Assembly (NCBI GenBank): GCA_016712225.1 | Contig: JADJRL010000003.1 | Location: 4,663,501 to 4,727,500 of the forward strand | Direction: 5' to 3' | Origin: Candidatus Defluviibacterium haderslevense | Lineage (GTDB): Bacteria; Bacteroidota; Bacteroidia; Chitinophagales; Saprospiraceae | Length of the DNA: 64,000 nucleotides | In this document: positions 52,926 through 62,951 of the stretch, piece by piece | Layout: the number at the start of each line of letters is the position of its first letter | Position numbering within the stretch: position 1 is the stretch's first letter | Notes under the pieces: generated by a model | Database searches by the model: none | What the model was told of the DNA's origin: nothing | Seen by the model: the letters and a program-made list of their open reading frames with translations, nothing else | Position numbers and translations under genes: made by a program

Positions 52926-55199
52926 TCAACGAATAAGGGTAAGCATTTTTTTCTCACTGACTGGATTGGAGCGATTCACTTTATAATTCAAAAGATATGG
53001 ATATGCTCCAGATGGGACTTCAGTACCTGAGTTATTAAACTTGCCATTCCAACCAACTTGAGGATCTGATGAGTGAAACAGGACTGAACCCCATCGATCA
53101 TAAATATTTAATGAATAATATTCCAAAGAATGAATATCACCTACAGGCAAAAAAGTCTCATTGTCTCCATCACCATTTGGTGTAAATGCGTTTGGCATAA
53201 ACAATGTAAACTTATGTCCTACAAACACATCAGCTTCTAAAGTATCCGTACACAAAAATTGATCTGAAACAATTAATTGAATATGATGAAATCCTGTATC
53301 TTTTAAAATTAAAGTGAGATCCTTATCATAATAATAATCCTTTCCATTTACAATCCAAGTTCTACCTAAGGTCAATTTTGAAACATCATTTAATTGTACA
53401 ATAGGATCTTTAATATCCAACACATTTCTATCGATCATCCATTCTGCTGTAGGTGGTGGATAGACCTGAACAACATTGGTAAAAGTTCCTTCATTGTAAC
53501 ATCCTATGGGTGATGTGACTTCTAATTTTAGATCATAATTACCTATCGAATCAAATACATGGTCGACTGAAATACCCTTAGCCTCATCACCATCACCGAA
53601 CTTCCAATTAAAGGTGTAGCTATTATCAGTCGGGAATGAAATATTTCTAAAATTAACTTTCAATGGAACACAGCCAGCTTTTATACTAGGCTCAAAAATG
53701 ACTACCTCGGGAGAAGGATACCAAACAAGTGGTTTTTGAATTTGGTTGACACACCCAAAATTATCCTTTATTTGTAATTTAATAGTATAGCGATCCGGGT
53801 AGACATATTGAAGATCAACGTTTTTCTGAAATCCCAAAAATCCATCACCAAAATCCCAATTCCAATTTGTTATCGTGCTATAACTTGAACTGGAAGTATC
53901 TCTAAATTGTACGGGACCAACATGACAACTATCATAAGTAAAACTAAAATCAGGTTTTAAATCATTGATTACATTAGCCACAAAATTCACGGTATCACTA
54001 CAGTTTGTCCCAGGATTCAAAATAAATCGACCATTGTGAAGCCCGCCTTCTTTAAATTTAATAGTAGGATTCCAAACAGTTGATGTTTCTATTTGTCCGC
54101 CATTCTCATATTCCCAAAGTATATCTGAAATAAATTGTTGTTGATAGCTGGAATTTTTCATAGTAAGCTGATCTGAATTACACAACAAAATGGACCGGTC
54201 CTTTTTTCCCATTGGAACACCATTGTCAAGTTGTGCCACAACAGTGCCTGTGCAACTGGCCACATTAAATTGAAAATCACGTCTGACCGTTGATAACAAC
54301 ACCCCACTTCTATATTCAGAAACACAAACACTAATTACAAATTGACCAATTAAATCAGGTTCTCCGGTAATTTCACCGGTAATCGAATTAATAGTCATCG
54401 GTGGATTACCTGTAACAGGGAACAAATATGAATAAGTAGGAGCTCTAAAAGAAACTTCTGTAAATGGAGGGGGACAATCTGGACTTGGAATGGTAGCAGA
54501 ACAACCACTACCACCACTTCTACCCCCTCCAGCAAGAGGAGGACAAAAACTATATATTAATAAATCCCCTTCCTTATCTGTAGCTGCATGATCAAAACTA
54601 AAGGGTTCATTTACGCAAATAACTGTAGGGGGAAAGTTTTTGAATCTTGGACTACTTCCACAGGTTTTTTGTGCTTCGGGATGAATTGAAACAGAAAAGG
54701 TTATACCTGTAGCATCTGGCATTTGAATATTTGAAATTGTACTATTTCTACAACACCTTTGCCAAACGACCACATATTCTTGATTAATAATCGGAAGCTC
54801 TACATCATAATAATAGTCCCCTTTTTCAACACAAATATCAGGTGGTAATATCAAACATGGGTAAATGGGAGGATCTACTAAAGTTGGTCTATTTTTTAGA
54901 TTATTTATACTGTATTCCGGGTTATTATTTTGTTTGGTATTGGTATATGTTCCATTGGCATTCTTGCGCCAAATGGTGAAACCTAAGGGTTCATCAAATC
55001 CTGCAGCATTACTTTGGGGTCGGCAATCTCTATATAAAGTGATATAAATTCTATAAATTCTTTTAGTAGTATCTTTCCCTGCATTACCATAACCCATACA
55101 CTCATAATACATCTCACCTCCGATAATATGTGCTCCAAAAACACCTGATATCTTTAAAAAAGAGAATAAAACACAAATTACAACTCTGGGAAATCTCAT
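52926..55199 (-). CDS. PKD-repeat surface protein with T9SS type B sorting domain
   Basis: The 757-residue protein begins with a signal peptide (CVLFSFLKISGVFGAH), then HIIGGEMYYECMGYGNAGKD, a start typical of gliding-type surface proteins. PKD domains follow (for example NWNWDFGDGFLGFQKN and FNWKFGDGDEAKG). The end has FTPNGDGDNETFLPV and YDRWGSVLFHSSDP, the type B (gliding-motility-associated) sorting domain. It is exported by the type IX system. No gld or spr gene is near. Confidence 0.85.
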   Translation of the reverse strand: MRFPRVVICVLFSFLKISGVFGAHIIGGEMYYECMGYGNAGKDTTKRIYRIYITLYRDCRPQSNAAGFDEPLGFTIWRKNANGTYTNTKQNNNPEYSINNLKNRPTLVDPPIYPCLILPPDICVEKGDYYYDVELPIINQEYVVVWQRCCRNSTISNIQMPDATGITFSVSIHPEAQKTCGSSPRFKNFPPTVICVNEPFSFDHAATDKEGDLLIYSFCPPLAGGGRSGGSGCSATIPSPDCPPPFTEVSFRAPTYSYLFPVTGNPPMTINSITGEITGEPDLIGQFVISVCVSEYRSGVLLSTVRRDFQFNVASCTGTVVAQLDNGVPMGKKDRSILLCNSDQLTMKNSSYQQQFISDILWEYENGGQIETSTVWNPTIKFKEGGLHNGRFILNPGTNCSDTVNFVANVINDLKPDFSFTYDSCHVGPVQFRDTSSSSYSTITNWNWDFGDGFLGFQKNVDLQYVYPDRYTIKLQIKDNFGCVNQIQKPLVWYPSPEVVIFEPSIKAGCVPLKVNFRNISFPTDNSYTFNWKFGDGDEAKGISVDHVFDSIGNYDLKLEVTSPIGCYNEGTFTNVVQVYPPPTAEWMIDRNVLDIKDPIVQLNDVSKLTLGRTWIVNGKDYYYDKDLTLILKDTGFHHIQLIVSDQFLCTDTLEADVFVGHKFTLFMPNAFTPNGDGDNETFLPVGDIHSLEYYSLNIYDRWGSVLFHSSDPQVGWNGKFNNSGTEVPSGAYPYLLNYKVNRSNPVSEKKMLTLIR

Positions 55200-55308
55200 T
55201 TATTCGAGTTTGATTTACATAGTAAAGATACGCGCGAAATGCTATAAAAGTTGCGAAAAAGGATCTAAAAGATTAAATGAATAACTTTCAGGTATCTTAT
55301 TAAATATT

Positions 55309-56508
55309 TTATGAAGTAATGGTATTCATTTGGATACCACCTTCCCCAATCTCATGACTTAGCCAACTCAAATAATAATTTGGGTCTTCAATGTCAACTG
55401 CATATTCAGTCATCAATAGGGGCTTAAATGTATCAATCATTACTGCAAGCTCTTTAGTTTCTTTAGCACCTATACTTTTCTTTACCGTACCTGGATGAGG
55501 ACCATGGGGAATACCTCCCGGATGCAGGGTAATCATTCCCCTTTCGACATGTTTTCGACTCATAAAGTCTCCATCAACATAATAGAGTACTTCATCACTG
55601 TCAATATTGCTGTGGTTGTATGGAGCTGGGATGGCTAAAGGATGATAATCATAAAGTCTGGGAACGAAGGAACAAATAACAAAATTTCGTCCGTCAAAGG
55701 TTTGATGAACCGGTGGCGGTTGATGTACCCTCCCTGTAATCGGCTCAAAATCATGTATCGATAATGCAAATGGATATACATATCCGTCCCAACCAATAAC
55801 ATCAAAAGGATGATTTAAGTAATGATAAGGATAGATGATGTCCTGCTTTTTAATATAAAGTAAAAATCTGCCTTGTACATCATGAGTCTCTAATGTAGCG
55901 GGTTTTCTTATATCTCGTTCACAAAATGGAGAATGTTCCATCAATTGGCCAAAATCATTGCGATACCTTTTTGGAAAAGTAATGGGTCCTGCTGATTCAA
56001 TGATCATGATTCTGTTGGAAGATTGATTAAAATGAAACTGATAGATAGTTCCCCGAGGGATTACTAAATAATCACCATAAGCAAAATCAATATTTCCATA
56101 CATGGTCTTTAAAACTCCGGTCCCTTCATGTATAAATACAACTTCATCTGCATCCGCATTTTTAAAATAATATTCTGTCATACTTTGGCTAGGAGCTGCC
56201 AATGTGATTTTGCAGTCATCATTAACCAATACCGGTTTTCTACTTTTTAAATAATCAGATTCAGGTTTAATATGAAATCCTTTTAAACATCTATGCTTAA
56301 GCTGTTTATCATGGATGGTTTTTGGCGCTATTGAAAAGGGTTCTTCTACCTGGAGGATTTGAGTAGGTGCATTACAATGATAGAGTAAAGAAGCCAAATC
56401 TGAAAATCCTTCGGTTGAAAACAATTGCTCAGAATAAAGCTCTCCATTGGGTTTTAAAAACTGAGTATGACGTTTATGAGGAATTTGACCTAAACTATAG
56501 TAATGCAT
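55309..56508 (-). CDS. hmgA: Homogentisate 1,2-dioxygenase
   Basis: The 399-residue protein matches the cupin-type enzyme that opens the ring of homogentisate in tyrosine and phenylalanine breakdown, forming maleylacetoacetate. Diagnostic segments are IPHKRHTQFLKPNGELYSEQ at the start and IPRGTIYQFHF, then HQTFDGRNFVICSFVPRLYD. Iron ligands are expected in APYNHSN (His), DSDEVLYYV (Glu) and GGIPHGPHPG (His). The length is close to bacterial homologues. It is divergent from the OsmC-like gene, with about 130 bases between them. No fumarylacetoacetase gene is in the window. Confidence 0.9.
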   Translation of the reverse strand: MHYYSLGQIPHKRHTQFLKPNGELYSEQLFSTEGFSDLASLLYHCNAPTQILQVEEPFSIAPKTIHDKQLKHRCLKGFHIKPESDYLKSRKPVLVNDDCKITLAAPSQSMTEYYFKNADADEVVFIHEGTGVLKTMYGNIDFAYGDYLVIPRGTIYQFHFNQSSNRIMIIESAGPITFPKRYRNDFGQLMEHSPFCERDIRKPATLETHDVQGRFLLYIKKQDIIYPYHYLNHPFDVIGWDGYVYPFALSIHDFEPITGRVHQPPPVHQTFDGRNFVICSFVPRLYDYHPLAIPAPYNHSNIDSDEVLYYVDGDFMSRKHVERGMITLHPGGIPHGPHPGTVKKSIGAKETKELAVMIDTFKPLLMTEYAVDIEDPNYYLSWLSHEIGEGGIQMNTITS

Positions 56509-56643
56509 ATTATAAAATTAGTCACAAAAATAGTGATATAATCTATCTTTTTAATCGATATTTACACCAGTCACTTGGCCTATTATCAATACAAAATAAG
56601 CATTTAGCCTAGTCGAAAAAAAAGTATCATTTAAAATTTTCCA

Positions 56644-57120
56644 ATGAATCGAGAATTAAGCTATCAACTGGAATTAAAATGGACAGGTAATACGGGAATC
56701 GGTACTAAAACTTATACGAGTTATGAAAGGTCCCATGAAATTAATTTCAAAAATAAACCTTTATTGAAATGTTCGTCAGATCCACATTTTAGAGGAAACC
56801 CAAATCTTCACAATCCAGAAGATTTATTATTATCGGCCATTTCATCTTGTCATATGTTGTGGTATTTGCACTTGTGTTCTGAGGCTGGTATTATCGTTAT
56901 GGATTATTTAGATCATGCCATTGGAATTATGACCGAACTTGAGAACGGGAGTGGTCACTTTAAAGAAGTGACATTAAATCCGCAAATTGTTATTACTGAT
57001 TTGACGAGAATTTCAGAAGCAAAGGCGTTACATCAAAAAGCTAATGAAATGTGTTTTATTGCCAATTCGTGTAACTTTCCTGTCTATCATAATCCGACAT
57101 TTACAGAATCTAAGCAATAA
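56644..57120 (+). CDS. OsmC-family protein
   Basis: The 158-residue protein has the OsmC/Ohr pattern: NPEDLLLSAISSCHMLWYLH with the reactive cysteine, and a second cysteine near the end in MCFIANSCNFPVYH. Such proteins reduce organic hydroperoxides using paired cysteines. The second cysteine lies in the usual C-terminal strand, although AN-S-C is shifted from the Ohr form. The gene is single and divergent from hmgA. Confidence 0.8.
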   Translation: MNRELSYQLELKWTGNTGIGTKTYTSYERSHEINFKNKPLLKCSSDPHFRGNPNLHNPEDLLLSAISSCHMLWYLHLCSEAGIIVMDYLDHAIGIMTELENGSGHFKEVTLNPQIVITDLTRISEAKALHQKANEMCFIANSCNFPVYHNPTFTESKQ

Positions 57121-57901
57121 GTTGTTTAGGATTATGGTTAGATTCATACATCACTTGAAAAAAATGCAATTCTAATTTTATTATCCTAGATTTTTGTTAC
57201 AAACTAAAATTCAAAATAGCTTGATATTCGAGCTGCCAAATTTTAGGTCAAAATCATTTTCTGGGGAGCAAGGTATTTTAATTTTATTGATTCCTAATCT
57301 AGAAAGCAAATTTTTAGTCCTGATAAATTATATGAAACCCATAATAAATAGTCTAAAATTAAACAGACCATATTTACTAATCGAACCAAATGCGCTTTAG
57401 TATGATCGATATATGGCAGAGGAGTACTTTGTATTAACCTCTATCTAAACCACTACTTCCATGGTATCTTAGTTGGTACCAAACCTACCCTATAGGCGTA
57501 CATACTTGCTGTATACTTGTGCCTAAGGTCATAGAGGCGTATGATTCAAATACTGATTCATTTGGACAACATTTTAAAAAATATCTAACAAGATCATTAA
57601 TAATACACCATATCTGTAATCCGCCCTCCATATTTATGCTGGCCAAATTCTATTTTTGGAAAATTAAATAAATGTCTTCTAATTATTAAATAATAATTTA
57701 GAAATATCGAACGAATTCAGCCTCTGATGTTATCCTCTCCATGTTAAAATAAAACCACCTCACTACATAGGTTACTTGCTAATCAATTTCCATTAATTTA
57801 TGGTATCGATTATGTTTTCAACTCGCGTTAGTCACCAATTATTTAGGCTAAGCTAATATTTTGATTATATGCTGAAGTAGGACATTTTTAATCAAAAAAA
57901 A
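57121..57901. other. Long intergenic region, mostly featureless
   Basis: About 780 bases between two convergent genes. A 68-codon frame (57194-57400) has no homology I recognise and lacks a good start context. The middle holds short mixed-composition DNA near 57450-57560 with no clear repeats. It ends at the terminator hairpin at 57902. Confidence 0.45.
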
Positions 57902-57926
57902 ACTGATCATATATTGTATGATCAGT
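57902..57926. terminator. Bidirectional terminator
   Basis: ACTGATCATA and TATGATCAGT form a perfect 10-bp stem around TATTG. A run of nine T follows on the plus strand and a run of A precedes it, so it can work in both directions. It lies about 30 bases past the stop of the protease gene at 57957 (minus strand). Confidence 0.9.
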
Positions 57927-57956
57927 TTTTTTTTATTTGAATCTGAATATCCAGAA

Positions 57957-60900
57957 TTATCTAGCTATTGTAATTTTTCGAATCGTAAAATCATCGGTCT
58001 CTCTTACTTTTATAAAATAAGCTCCCGACTCAATGTGGCTGATATTAACCGAAGTAACATTTCCATTGGTTTGACCTGATGCCAATTCCTTTCCTGCTAA
58101 ATTTACCAATGAATATGAAATAATATGAGCTCCTTCAATGGTAATGATATCATTAGCAGGATTTGGATAAATATTAACCGTATTGGATAAAGATGCTCTT
58201 TCGTCTAACTCTTGATTATAAAATCCACCAATTTCAGATATTTTTGGTCCTTTTTTCTTTGGACGATCAGGACATAATACCGGAGAAATCACTTCGATGT
58301 ATTTAATCTTAGTCGATGCGTTAGATCCATTATTATTTTTTACAGTCAATTTTACAGTGTACTTTCCTTGTTTATTAAATGTAACAACTGGATTTGCTGT
58401 TGTAGATACAAGTGGTGAACCACCTTCAAATTGCCAACTCCAATCATTTACGTCTACTGAAGATTTATTTTGGAAATTGACTTTGAGTGGCGCACATCCT
58501 CTGATAACATCAGAACTAAAATTAACTTTAGGAATCAAGTAAACTGCTATTAATTGTTCAAATGTTGATACACCACAACCGTTTTCCACAGTCAATTTAA
58601 CTGTAAATTCTCCTTCAACACCATAATTATAATTTGGTGAGGCAAGCGTACTTGTTCCTTTTCCGTCTCCAAAATCCCATAAATATTTAGTTCCGTTGAT
58701 ACTGTTATTTGTAAAAAATCCTGAGAATCCGGTCACATTGCTTTGGAAATTAGAAACCGGTAAATCTTCAACCGTTATATATTGAGTTGAAGTAATAGAA
58801 TCAGCTGCCTGAGAATTTGTAGCAACCAATTTTACATCAAAAGTTCCAATTGAATTATAAACCACAACCGGATCCCGATCTGTACTTGTGGACGGGGTTC
58901 CACCTGGAAATGACCAGACGAAATCAGTAGAACTAACAGAAGATGTGTTTTCAAAATTAACTGTAAATGGTATGCAACCCTGTTGAGCTTTAGTGGTGAA
59001 ACTAGGTACCGGTGTATTAAAGATCGTTAATTTTGATTTTACAACAGTGTTACCACACAAGTTAGTTGCTGTATAAGTCACATCATACACTCCTTCTTTA
59101 AACGTATGAGTTGGATTAGGATCTGTGCTTAGGTTACTTCCATCTCCAAAATTCCAAGTATGCGATTTAGCATTAGTAGATTGATTTGTAAAATCAACAA
59201 TAAAACCTTTGGTATTTGAAGTAAAAGCAGCTATTGGTAAGCTATCAATGGTGATGTACATTTCTTTAGTGCGTGAAGAACTAAATTTTGTAGAATTAGC
59301 TGTAAGCTTCACTTTATAAATACCTGGACGCGTATATTTTATTATTGGATTTTTTAGTGCAGAACCTGAAGGTGTTCCACCGGGACAATCCCATGTCCAG
59401 TTGGAAACATTATTAGATGAAAGATCTTTAAAATGAATCACCTTTTCAGCACAACCCCAAGTTGTATCAGCTTCGAAATCTGCAAAGACTGGCGCAAATG
59501 CCGCAACTTTTTTCTTGATTTTTGTAGATCCGCATTCATTAGTTACAGTAAGTTCTACATCATAATTGCCTTCTTTCTTGAATTCATGGATAACATAATC
59601 CCCTTCTTCTTTAGGGCTTCCATCCCCAAAGTTCCATTCCCATTTTTCACCACCTATGGACCCATCAAAAAATTCAAAAAACAAATCGCCACCTGCATTT
59701 CCATATGAAAAATTCGGCAATGGAACATCAATAACTTCTATAACCGCAGGAAAAGTCATTTTCTTACTACATCTAGGATTTCGAACTTCAAGGGTAACTT
59801 CATATACTCCTTTATTAGTATAAGTTATAACCGGATTTACCGCTGTTGACGTCGCAGGAGTTCCTCCTGGAAATTGCCATTCATAAGTTACACCATAGGT
59901 TGATTGATTTGTAAATTGAACCACCAATGGACGACACCCTCTAGAAGGAGTTGCTTTGAATTTAACATCTGGAACTGCATTTGGTGTGGAACATGGCAAT
60001 AAACATCCAGCATTAAAGTCAGTATACATTTTTATACTTTGATTGGACGCAATAGACCAAATGGTTGATCCATTTACAGCAGGATCCATAATATAGCCTC
60101 CCGGTGCATCATGTTGAGCCGAAAAATTATGACCCAATTCATGAGATTGAGTCTGTCGTGCTATGTTTGATGAATTAGAAAAATGACTGCAAACATTGTA
60201 TCGATTTCCTGTACATACTGCATTCAGAAAAGCTACTCCTACGGCACCTGAGGTGTAATTAAAAGTCCAGGCAGTCGCAACAGCATAACCACCACTAAAT
60301 ATTACTGGACCAGCCATCTGAAATATATTTAAATGGGTAAAAATATCTGTTGTTGTAGCCCAAGGATCTCGTAAAATGTCATCAGGTGCAAATAAATCTG
60401 TTATCCCATAAAAGTATTCATATTGGAGATCCTGACCTTCCCAATCTGTTTGAGTTAAATTCAAGAATCCTGTCATAACAGCTTCTGCCATTGCCACACT
60501 ACCCGTTAATCGAACAAATTTATAATCGCATGCCAAAGCAATGGGCACATCAAAACAAGCCTTATTTCTTGAATCATTTGGGTTCACTTCACTAGGATCA
60601 TGATCATGGCCAAATTTTTCGACTTGTTCTGCACCACAATAAACTCCGGCTACAGGAATGATATCTGCAATTTCATAGAATGTAAGTCTACCATTTGCGT
60701 TCATGGATTGATTAATCATGGTAGGTTCTAAATAGTAGGTTTCACCATCGACTTTATAAGCCAATAGAAAGTAATTATCCGCTATGGTTAATGCTGCAAT
60801 GCCACCACCATCCTCAAATACAGATCCTCTAAATGTTCTAATTGATGGGTTTATGTCATAAACAGGAGCATTAGGCGTCGGACTTGTTCTTAATTTAGCC

Positions 60901-61169
60901 GTCGGCTTGAACATGTTGTATTCGAAAAATTGCAATTTGACTTTCCGATTGTTCAAATTTAGCTCCATTTCAATACTTTGCTGAGCTTGAGATTTAACTG
61001 CCAATTGATTTTGAATGGCTTTGATGTCCAGCTGGTACTCTTCACACCTTCTGAATTTAGCTCCCAATTCAGGGCTATTGACTAGTCTTTCCGGAGTGAT
61101 AATAATATCCTGCCCAAAAACACTAAACGAAAATAAAATAAATAAAATAGTTGAATAAACTGTTTTCAT
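57957..61169 (-). CDS. Secreted reprolysin-like metalloprotease with PKD repeats and T9SS tail
   Basis: The 1070-residue protein has a signal peptide (LFILFSFSVFGQ), a pro-region (about 20-200) and a metzincin domain with HELGHNFSAQHD (343-354) and the Met-turn GGYIMDP. About seven PKD domains follow (about 395-985, for example EWQFPGGTPATSTAVNP, KWEWNFGDGSPKEE and HTWNFGDGSNLSTDP). A type A sorting domain closes it (NIYPNPANDIITIEG, then ESGAYFIKVRE). It is an extracellular protease of the M12B type. The PKD chain likely serves as a spacer or binder at the cell surface. Confidence 0.88.
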   Translation of the reverse strand: MKTVYSTILFILFSFSVFGQDIIITPERLVNSPELGAKFRRCEEYQLDIKAIQNQLAVKSQAQQSIEMELNLNNRKVKLQFFEYNMFKPTAKLRTSPTPNAPVYDINPSIRTFRGSVFEDGGGIAALTIADNYFLLAYKVDGETYYLEPTMINQSMNANGRLTFYEIADIIPVAGVYCGAEQVEKFGHDHDPSEVNPNDSRNKACFDVPIALACDYKFVRLTGSVAMAEAVMTGFLNLTQTDWEGQDLQYEYFYGITDLFAPDDILRDPWATTTDIFTHLNIFQMAGPVIFSGGYAVATAWTFNYTSGAVGVAFLNAVCTGNRYNVCSHFSNSSNIARQTQSHELGHNFSAQHDAPGGYIMDPAVNGSTIWSIASNQSIKMYTDFNAGCLLPCSTPNAVPDVKFKATPSRGCRPLVVQFTNQSTYGVTYEWQFPGGTPATSTAVNPVITYTNKGVYEVTLEVRNPRCSKKMTFPAVIEVIDVPLPNFSYGNAGGDLFFEFFDGSIGGEKWEWNFGDGSPKEEGDYVIHEFKKEGNYDVELTVTNECGSTKIKKKVAAFAPVFADFEADTTWGCAEKVIHFKDLSSNNVSNWTWDCPGGTPSGSALKNPIIKYTRPGIYKVKLTANSTKFSSSRTKEMYITIDSLPIAAFTSNTKGFIVDFTNQSTNAKSHTWNFGDGSNLSTDPNPTHTFKEGVYDVTYTATNLCGNTVVKSKLTIFNTPVPSFTTKAQQGCIPFTVNFENTSSVSSTDFVWSFPGGTPSTSTDRDPVVVYNSIGTFDVKLVATNSQAADSITSTQYITVEDLPVSNFQSNVTGFSGFFTNNSINGTKYLWDFGDGKGTSTLASPNYNYGVEGEFTVKLTVENGCGVSTFEQLIAVYLIPKVNFSSDVIRGCAPLKVNFQNKSSVDVNDWSWQFEGGSPLVSTTANPVVTFNKQGKYTVKLTVKNNNGSNASTKIKYIEVISPVLCPDRPKKKGPKISEIGGFYNQELDERASLSNTVNIYPNPANDIITIEGAHIISYSLVNLAGKELASGQTNGNVTSVNISHIESGAYFIKVRETDDFTIRKITIAR

Positions 61170-61695
61170 ATGATTCTGTATTTGTTAGATTCGACCTAAA
61201 ATTAAATCTAAATTGTTAAATTTTAAAATAAACTCTTTTTTTAATAATCTATTTTTAAAACTTTAACACTTTGAAAATGACCAAATAAGTTAAATTTAAA
61301 TTCATTATATTGAAATTCAATTTCTTACATATATTTAAAAACAATCTTCAAATAAATTTTCTCAAATTTATATTTTAACTTAAATTTAAAAATGGATACA
61401 CTAAATGACCTTATGAAATCACATTGAATTGCATTTAACATCATTTTTTAGAATTAAACTAAAAAAGAGTAGAACCATGAAAAATGTAAAAAATATTTTC
61501 TGTTATTTAATTTAAGATCAGAACAAAAGCAATCTTTTTAGTGTGATGCATTAGTTTATATTTGTCAACTATTAAAACAAGCAGATCAAAAGAAAATGGT
61601 TTATTGCCAAAAATCAAAGCTTACAAAATATTAAGATGCAGCATAGCATATTATTTTTTTTAAAAAATTAAATCAAAGCCAACTTACATAAAATA
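61170..61695. other. Upstream region of the protease gene
   Basis: About 525 very AT-rich bases between the protease start and the tRNA terminator. It should hold the protease promoter and a 5' leader. I see no open frame of substance and no hairpin with a T-tract. Confidence 0.4.
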
Positions 61696-61736
61696 AAAAA
61701 GCCTGTTAAACAATTCAATTGTAAAACAAGCTTTTT
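61696..61736 (-). terminator. Terminator of the initiator tRNA gene
   Basis: AAAAAGCCTGTT (61696-61707) pairs with AACAAGCTTTTT (61725-61736) with one mismatch. The loop contains a second small dyad (ACAATT-C-AATTGT). On the minus strand it starts 6 bases past the tRNA 3' end and closes with a T-run. Confidence 0.75.
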
Positions 61737-61742
61737 CTTTTG

Positions 61743-61815
<73 letters not shown>

Positions 61816-61900
61816 ATATGAGGCCGCAAATATACAACTAAAAACATTATTTTACTAATTTATGTTATCTATGTTATAACTTTAATTTCACAAACAATCC

Positions 61901-62569
61901 ATGGGTCTAAATAAAATAACTTTTTTTCTAATTGTAACTTATTTTTTAATAACGGGATGCCAAAATTTTCAGACAGAAAATCCTAAAAATAAAATTCCAA
62001 TGAATCAGTCAACTAATCATATGATAGAAAACAATGTACTGGATACGGCCTATTTTGGAGCTGGTTGTTTTTGGTGTGTTGAAGCCATATTCCAAAATAT
62101 TAATGGGGTAATCGAAGTGGTATCCGGATATATGGGTGGCGACATTAAAAATCCTTCATATCGCGAAATATGTACTGGCACTACAGGACATGCTGAAATT
62201 TGTAAAATAACATTTGACACAACTCAAATCAGTTATTCTGAATTGTTAGAAATTTTCTGGACTACACATGATCCAACCACATTAAATAGACAAGGCGCAG
62301 ATCGAGGTACCCAATATCGATCTGTTATCTTTTATACAAATGACACCCAAAAAGAATTGGCAATGCAATCCAAACAAAATGTTGCTCCAACCCTTTGGGA
62401 TCAAGCTATTGTGACAGAAATTACACCTTCTAGTATTTTCTATCCCGCAGAAGATCACCATCAAAATTATTATAATGAAAATACTGAAGCCTATTATTGT
62501 CAACTCGTAATAAATCCAAAACTTAATAAACTTAAGGAAAAATTTAATGCTAAACTTAAAATCCACTGA
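61901..62569 (+). CDS. msrA: Peptide methionine (S)-S-oxide reductase, lipoprotein form
   Basis: The 222-residue protein has the MsrA signature GAGCFWCVEAIF (about 50-61, catalytic C in GCFW) and later GVIEVVSGYMGG and TTGHAEICKITF. It reduces methionine-S-sulfoxide in proteins. The first 20 residues form a signal with a lipobox-like LITGC, so the enzyme is probably anchored outside the inner membrane. It is followed 4 bases later by msrB on the same strand. Confidence 0.92.
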   Translation: MGLNKITFFLIVTYFLITGCQNFQTENPKNKIPMNQSTNHMIENNVLDTAYFGAGCFWCVEAIFQNINGVIEVVSGYMGGDIKNPSYREICTGTTGHAEICKITFDTTQISYSELLEIFWTTHDPTTLNRQGADRGTQYRSVIFYTNDTQKELAMQSKQNVAPTLWDQAIVTEITPSSIFYPAEDHHQNYYNENTEAYYCQLVINPKLNKLKEKFNAKLKIH

Positions 62570-62573
62570 AATA

Positions 62574-62951
62574 ATGGACAAGCCAAAATACAATAAATTA
62601 ACCGAAGAAGAAGCCTATGTTATATTAAACAAAGGCACTGAAAATCCATATACCGGTAAATTTGAAAACCATGCAGCAGATGGAGTTTACGTCTGCAAAC
62701 AGTGTAACACACCACTATATCATTCAAAAGATAAATTTCATTCGGGCTGTGGTTGGCCAAGTTTTGATGATGAAATACCTGGAGCAGTCAAACAAATACC
62801 AGATCGTGATGGCAGAAGAATAGAAATTGTTTGTGCTGTTTGTGATGGACATTTAGGGCATGTATTTGCAGGGGAAAGATTTACTCCAAAGAACCTTAGG
62901 CATTGTGTAAATTCCATTTCATTAGACTTTATTCCTAAGGCCGGGGAATAA
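62574..62951 (+). CDS. msrB: Peptide methionine (R)-S-oxide reductase
   Basis: From the ATG at 62574 the protein has 125 residues. Zinc sites are CKQC and CAVC, and the catalytic cysteine lies in RHCVNSISLDF near the end. Other marks are HSGCGWPSFDDEI and DGHLGHVF. It reduces methionine-R-sulfoxide, complementing MsrA. The frame from 62547 overlaps msrA and is a less likely start. I see no signal peptide, unlike in msrA. The last 30 bases overlap the convergent acyltransferase gene. Confidence 0.92.
   Translation: MDKPKYNKLTEEEAYVILNKGTENPYTGKFENHAADGVYVCKQCNTPLYHSKDKFHSGCGWPSFDDEIPGAVKQIPDRDGRRIEIVCAVCDGHLGHVFAGERFTPKNLRHCVNSISLDFIPKAGE

Noticed and set aside
57194..57400. 68-residue frame after the OsmC-like gene
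   Set aside because: No recognisable product and isolated in a long gap; probably chance in AT-rich DNA.
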